Below, in pieces: positions 62,842-64,000 of a DNA stretch of 64,000 nt. Both the position numbers and the translations under genes were made by a program. The notes under the pieces are model-generated. The model was not told the DNA's origin. It made no database searches and was given only the letters and a program-made list of their open reading frames with translations. The DNA is from Pelagicoccus albus (GTDB lineage: Bacteria; Verrucomicrobiota; Verrucomicrobiia; Opitutales; Opitutaceae). How positions within the stretch are numbered: the stretch's first letter is position 1; the number at the start of each line of letters is the position of its first letter. The stretch covers positions 734,112 through 798,111 of the forward strand of contig NZ_JACHVC010000006.1 of assembly GCF_014230145.1 (NCBI RefSeq), written 5' to 3'.

Positions 62842-63318
62842 TTATATACGTCCTTTGAAGACTTCTATGTGTTTCTTCAAGAAGTCAGACTCTAAGTTTA
62901 GTTCCATTTTTAGGTCGTATTCTTCTTGTGGTGAAAACCTAGAATAGATGTAAACCGTAACAAGATTTGTACCTGCTATTTCTGTAGACGTAATTCGTGT
63001 ATCAGGATCATCTATGTATTTGCGTAACCAGTTGGCTTTAGCCAATAGGGACCGGAAACTAAAATGAGCGGAGTAATTGAAGTCTCTAATGTCTTCTTCT
63101 ATTTTTGTTTCTGGATATTGCAAATTCGTAAAGATTTCCAAGAGGGGTTTGTCTTCCGGATGGAAGACGATATGACTTAAGTGCTCTTGTCTTATTTGTT
63201 TTATTTTTTCGCTTCGAGAGTCGGTAGTGTTCGCTATGACGAAGAGAGGCAGAAATAGCGACAATAGTAGGACTCTTGCTCGGGGCGGTTGTGGTGTTTT
63301 CTTCAGTCGTCTGTTCAT
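62842..63318 (-). CDS. Cassette gene: secreted hypothetical protein
   Basis: This 158-residue protein has a basic N-terminus and a hydrophobic stretch (VLLLSLFLPLFVIANT) at about 16-30 that looks like a signal peptide. The mature part is acidic and mixed alpha/beta (HLSHIVFHPEDKPLLEIF). No family is recognised. The ATG lies 9 bases past attC 17. Confidence 0.68.
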   Translation of the reverse strand: MNRRLKKTPQPPRARVLLLSLFLPLFVIANTTDSRSEKIKQIRQEHLSHIVFHPEDKPLLEIFTNLQYPETKIEEDIRDFNYSAHFSFRSLLAKANWLRKYIDDPDTRITSTEIAGTNLVTVYIYSRFSPQEEYDLKMELNLESDFLKKHIEVFKGRI

Positions 63319-63327
63319 GACTTTTTC

Positions 63328-63453
63328 TTCGAACGCCGAGCTCAGGCGACAAGGCCTAAGCTATCGTTTGAATTTCTGGGGTGGTTTATTTTCATGTGGT
63401 CGTAGTGAAAGAGGCGGGCGTTTGCCGCAGTTGCCTGGAGCGACTTGTTCGCA
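63328..63453 (-). repeat. attC 17 (long class)
   Basis: This 126-bp site has ends TTCGAAC and GTTCGCA and the inner segment GAGGCGGGCGTTTGCCGC. It closes the zinc-ribbon cassette. Confidence 0.82.
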
Positions 63454-63458
63454 TGATT

Positions 63459-63725
63459 TTATAGCTCAATTCCTGCTCTCTTCATTTGGATATCAGGATC
63501 CCAATCCTTTTCTGGCTTCGTCCTTTTGCACCACCAAGATCCGTCTCTTCCGATTCGCCATTCTTTTCTTAATTCTGTAATTCTTTCGTCGGTTGAGTTT
63601 TCGTTGTATTCGTAGCCGGACTCGCAACCACAGCAGGAGCAGATCTCGAAAGTCGAACAGCCGTGACTGTCGAAGGCGTCAATTCCCTCGTATCCACAAA
63701 TCGGACATCCTTTCGTTTCGATCAT
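63459..63725 (-). CDS. Cassette gene: small zinc-ribbon protein
   Basis: This 88-residue protein has two Cys pairs, GCPICGYEGIDAF at residue 7 and EICSCCGCESGYEY near 28, which should bind zinc, then a charged helix (DERITELRKEWRIGRD) and a Trp-rich end. This Cys-rich plan is seen in small bacterial proteins of unknown role. The ATG lies 9 bases past attC 18. Confidence 0.75.
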   Translation of the reverse strand: MIETKGCPICGYEGIDAFDSHGCSTFEICSCCGCESGYEYNENSTDERITELRKEWRIGRDGSWWCKRTKPEKDWDPDIQMKRAGIEL

Positions 63726-63733
63726 CTATTTTT

Positions 63734-63858
63734 TGCGAACGCAGAGGCCATGCATGGAGGCCTCAGTTGGGGTTTAACTTAAATTAGGGGTTGATTTGTC
63801 ACAGGTCGGATTGAAAGGGCGGGCGTTTGCCGGAATTGAATGGGCCGACTTGTTAGCC
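63734..63858 (-). repeat. attC 18 (long class)
   Basis: This 125-bp site has ends TGCGAAC and GTTAGCC and is nearly identical to attC 10 and 11. It closes copy C of the triplicated cassette. Confidence 0.88.
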
Positions 63859-64000
63859 TCTTGTAGGTAGTCTCCAAAGCCTCCATCCACAAGTTGGTTT
63901 AGTTCGAATGCTTCGGGCCTTGTAGCTTGAACGTAAGGTTAGGGTCCTTCGCCTGAAACCGAAGCTTGAAATGACTAGGTCAAGAAGTTCTACCGTCTGT
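63853..64000 (-). CDS. Triplicated cassette, copy C (cut by window edge)
   Basis: The last 148 bases match copies A and B closely; the frame ends SYKARSIRTKPTCGWRLWRL and stops at the attC 18 border. The start lies beyond the window. As in copy A, the alternative frame ending LQGPKHSN is also preserved. About 3.6 kb separates this copy from copy B, with other cassettes between. Confidence 0.35.
   Translation of the reverse strand, partial: QTVELLDLVISSFGFRRRTLTLRSSYKARSIRTKPTCGWRLWRLPTRG

Larger units (their letters stand above)
54950..64000 (-). mobile_element. Chromosomal integron cassette array (partial)
   Basis: Eighteen attC-type sites with cassette genes between them fill the right 9 kb. 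The genes are all on the minus strand and each is followed by its own attC, whose R'' end overlaps or lies just after the stop codon. Simple sites (GTTRRRY-like ends, conserved bulged palindrome) recur with only small changes, as in Vibrio-type superintegrons. The array continues past 64,000, where the integrase gene and attI would be expected; no integrase is visible in the window. Toxin-antitoxin cassettes, typical stabilisers of long arrays, are present. Confidence 0.9.

Noticed and set aside
54950..64000. The repeated palindromes could be read as a CRISPR array
   Set aside because: Spacing is 190-600 bases and filled by open frames, and repeats have attC ends; CRISPR spacers are short and uniform.
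54950..64000. Integrase gene or attI site inside the window
   Set aside because: No frame carries tyrosine-recombinase motifs; cassette direction puts the integrase to the right of 64,000.

Overview
The window looks like a piece of a Gram-negative bacterial chromosome. I favour Verrucomicrobiota, Opitutae-like, because of the mix of a TolQ/TolR/TonB set, GSCFA and DUF1080 proteins, a menC-menE pair, PolX and many lipoproteins. That placement is inference and no rRNA is present to confirm it. Positions 1-54.7 kb carry ordinary, compact chromosomal genes. Positions 54.9-64 kb are a different world: a dense array of small promoterless-looking genes separated by attC-type recombination sites, i.e. 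a chromosomal integron (superintegron) cassette array that runs off the right edge.

Layout, left to right. 0-3.5 kb: a sugar kinase cut by the window edge, a TolQ-TolR-TonB energy-transduction operon and a methyltransferase. 3.7-9.4 kb: a cyclic-nucleotide/CBS/DUF294 signalling protein coupled to a DnaQ-type exonuclease, then a large secreted beta-helix protein. 9.5-16.2 kb: three large histidine-kinase/receiver proteins around a glutaredoxin and a tRNA-Ala(GGC). 16.4-20 kb: a DinB-like protein, a TANGO2/NRDE protein and a 785-residue protein joining a hydrolase-like region, a DedA/VTT membrane domain and an ATP-grasp domain. 20-27 kb: two paralogous lipoproteins and a glycine-zipper lipoprotein on the minus strand, divergent from a four-gene operon of a MotA/ExbB-type channel, an Hsp70-like ATPase and two membrane-anchored von Willebrand A proteins. 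27-36 kb: pyrE, ada, guaB, menC-menE, polX and a Lon-N-domain protein. 36-40 kb: dnaK, groES, groEL. 40-54.7 kb: metabolic and housekeeping genes (PLP enzyme, GSCFA, FAH-family, SGNH hydrolase, THUMP-like methyltransferase, HugZ-like protein, Na+/solute symporter, thioesterase, DUF1080, SDR, two ExbD proteins, argH, mutL).

The integron part. I count 18 attC sites between 54,950 and 63,858. Cassette genes are all on the minus strand, each with its stop codon in or just before its own attC and its start codon roughly 10-15 bp after the preceding attC. The array therefore reads right to left, and the integrase and attI should lie to the right of position 64,000. The attC sites fall into a short (~67-73 bp) and a long (~125 bp) class plus one odd 63-bp site. 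Cassettes include ParE/RelE-antitoxin and VapBC toxin-antitoxin pairs, a decayed MNT-HEPN pair (nonsense codon plus loss of the HEPN catalytic end), a HEPN-like protein, several small membrane, secreted or lipoprotein genes, a zinc-ribbon protein, and one ~320-bp cassette present three times.

The two most interesting candidates for undescribed biology are the MotA-Hsp70-VWA-VWA operon at 22.5-27.0 kb, whose VWA proteins carry an ExbD-like single membrane helix with a conserved Asp and so may form a new force-transducing stator complex, and the cassette array with its unknown genes.
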